Source: BMS3B sp964501105 (lineage in GTDB: Archaea > Hydrothermarchaeota > Hydrothermarchaeia > Hydrothermarchaeales > BMS3B). Taken from it: a stretch of 6,384 nucleotides of DNA. Under the pieces are notes generated by a model, which ran no database searches, was not told where the DNA came from, and worked only from the letters and a program-made list of their open reading frames with translations. The stretch covers positions 1 through 6,384 of the forward strand of contig CAZCRG010000099.1 in NCBI GenBank assembly GCA_964501105.1, in the 5' to 3' direction. Below are positions 6,227 to 6,384 of this stretch, in pieces (the stretch's first letter is position 1; the number at the start of each line of letters is the position of its first letter). A program made the position numbers and the translations under genes.

Positions 6227-6313
6227 GGCAAATTTTGAGAAATAACTTAACCCTCTGGGCTTATTAAGACTCTATTTATAAAGCTGTAGTTTGGTGGATA
6301 TATAGAATATAAC
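6227..6313. other. AT-rich intergenic DNA, no gene seen
   Basis: There is no open frame of useful size on either strand. An 8-base palindrome, TTTATAAA (6275-6282), could serve as a TATA box on either strand, but nothing downstream confirms it. This is the last stretch of plausibly genomic DNA and was probably assembled from reads ending in adapter, so its bases deserve less trust. Confidence 0.5.
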
Positions 6314-6384
6314 CTTTCTCTTAAACACATCTCCGAGCCCACGAGACAGGCAGAAATCTCGTATCCCGTCTTCTGCTTGAAAAA
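6314..6384 (+). other. Untrimmed Illumina Nextera adapter (artefact)
   Basis: Positions 6314-6332 match the Nextera mosaic end CTGTCTCTTATACACATCT with two mismatches (6316, 6324). Positions 6333-6347 are CCGAGCCCACGAGAC exactly; 6348-6355, AGGCAGAA, equals the i7 index N703 as I recall it; 6356-6379 match the P7 reverse complement with one mismatch (6365); 6380-6384 are the poly-A seen when reads run past the adapter. The order and spacing are exactly those of a read-through library fragment. This stretch is not from the organism. Confidence 0.98.

Noticed and set aside
6240..6268. Weak hairpin AATAA...CCC-TCT-GGG...TTATT
   Set aside because: Arms do not pair continuously; only two short blocks match, so it is likely chance.
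6275..6300. Plus-strand promoter TTTATAAA with GGTGG downstream
   Set aside because: No start codon or open frame follows before the adapter begins.
6333..6384. Possible GC-rich RNA element or attachment site at the right end
   Set aside because: The sequence is explained base by base by Nextera/P7 adapter and an i7 index.

Overview
The window reads as archaeal chromosomal DNA, most likely from a euryarchaeon in the broad sense (methanogen, Archaeoglobus or anaerobic alkane-oxidiser type). The evidence is a ThiD-ThiN fusion, a multidomain DHH/RecJ-like protein with a DnaJ-type zinc finger of the COG1107 type (described as archaeal), few strong Shine-Dalgarno sites, TATA-like boxes and a T-rich terminator. 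A finer placement is not supported. The window is a contig end: its last ~71 bases are not biological but Illumina Nextera adapter.

Layout. (1) 3-1292, +: the fused thiamine gene thiDN, cut at its 5' end by the window edge. (2) 1325-3094, +: a radical SAM enzyme of unknown substrate. It has a canonical CX3CX2C cluster site and a C-terminal segment that looks like a SPASM/twitch domain without its cysteines. (3) 3122-3361, +: a small alpha+beta protein of unknown function. (4) 3376-5388, +: the COG1107-type DHH phosphoesterase/nuclease with zinc-finger, S1-like and OB-fold nucleic-acid-binding modules. These four genes are co-directional with gaps of about 14-32 bases and may be co-transcribed, though a weak TATA-like box precedes gene 2. 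(5) 5389-5527: a convergent intergenic region with a 30-base near-palindrome, a T-rich terminator-like tract and a tandem 14-mer repeat. (6) 5528-6174, -: a HepT/MntA toxin-antitoxin pair, AT-richer than the genes to its left and bracketed by a 15-base direct repeat with one mismatch. (7) 6227-6313: no gene seen. (8) 6314-6384: adapter.

How the genes fit together. ThiDN makes thiamine phosphate from hydroxymethylpyrimidine and thiazole phosphate. The DHH protein probably acts on single-stranded DNA or RNA. The radical SAM protein and the small protein between them have no assignable pathway; their tight spacing makes a functional pair possible but unproven. HepT (HEPN RNase) and MntA (minimal nucleotidyltransferase) form a known type of module in which the antitoxin AMPylates the toxin. 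It looks like an accessory cassette placed tail-to-tail with the operon. I saw no CRISPR, tRNA, rRNA or transposase.
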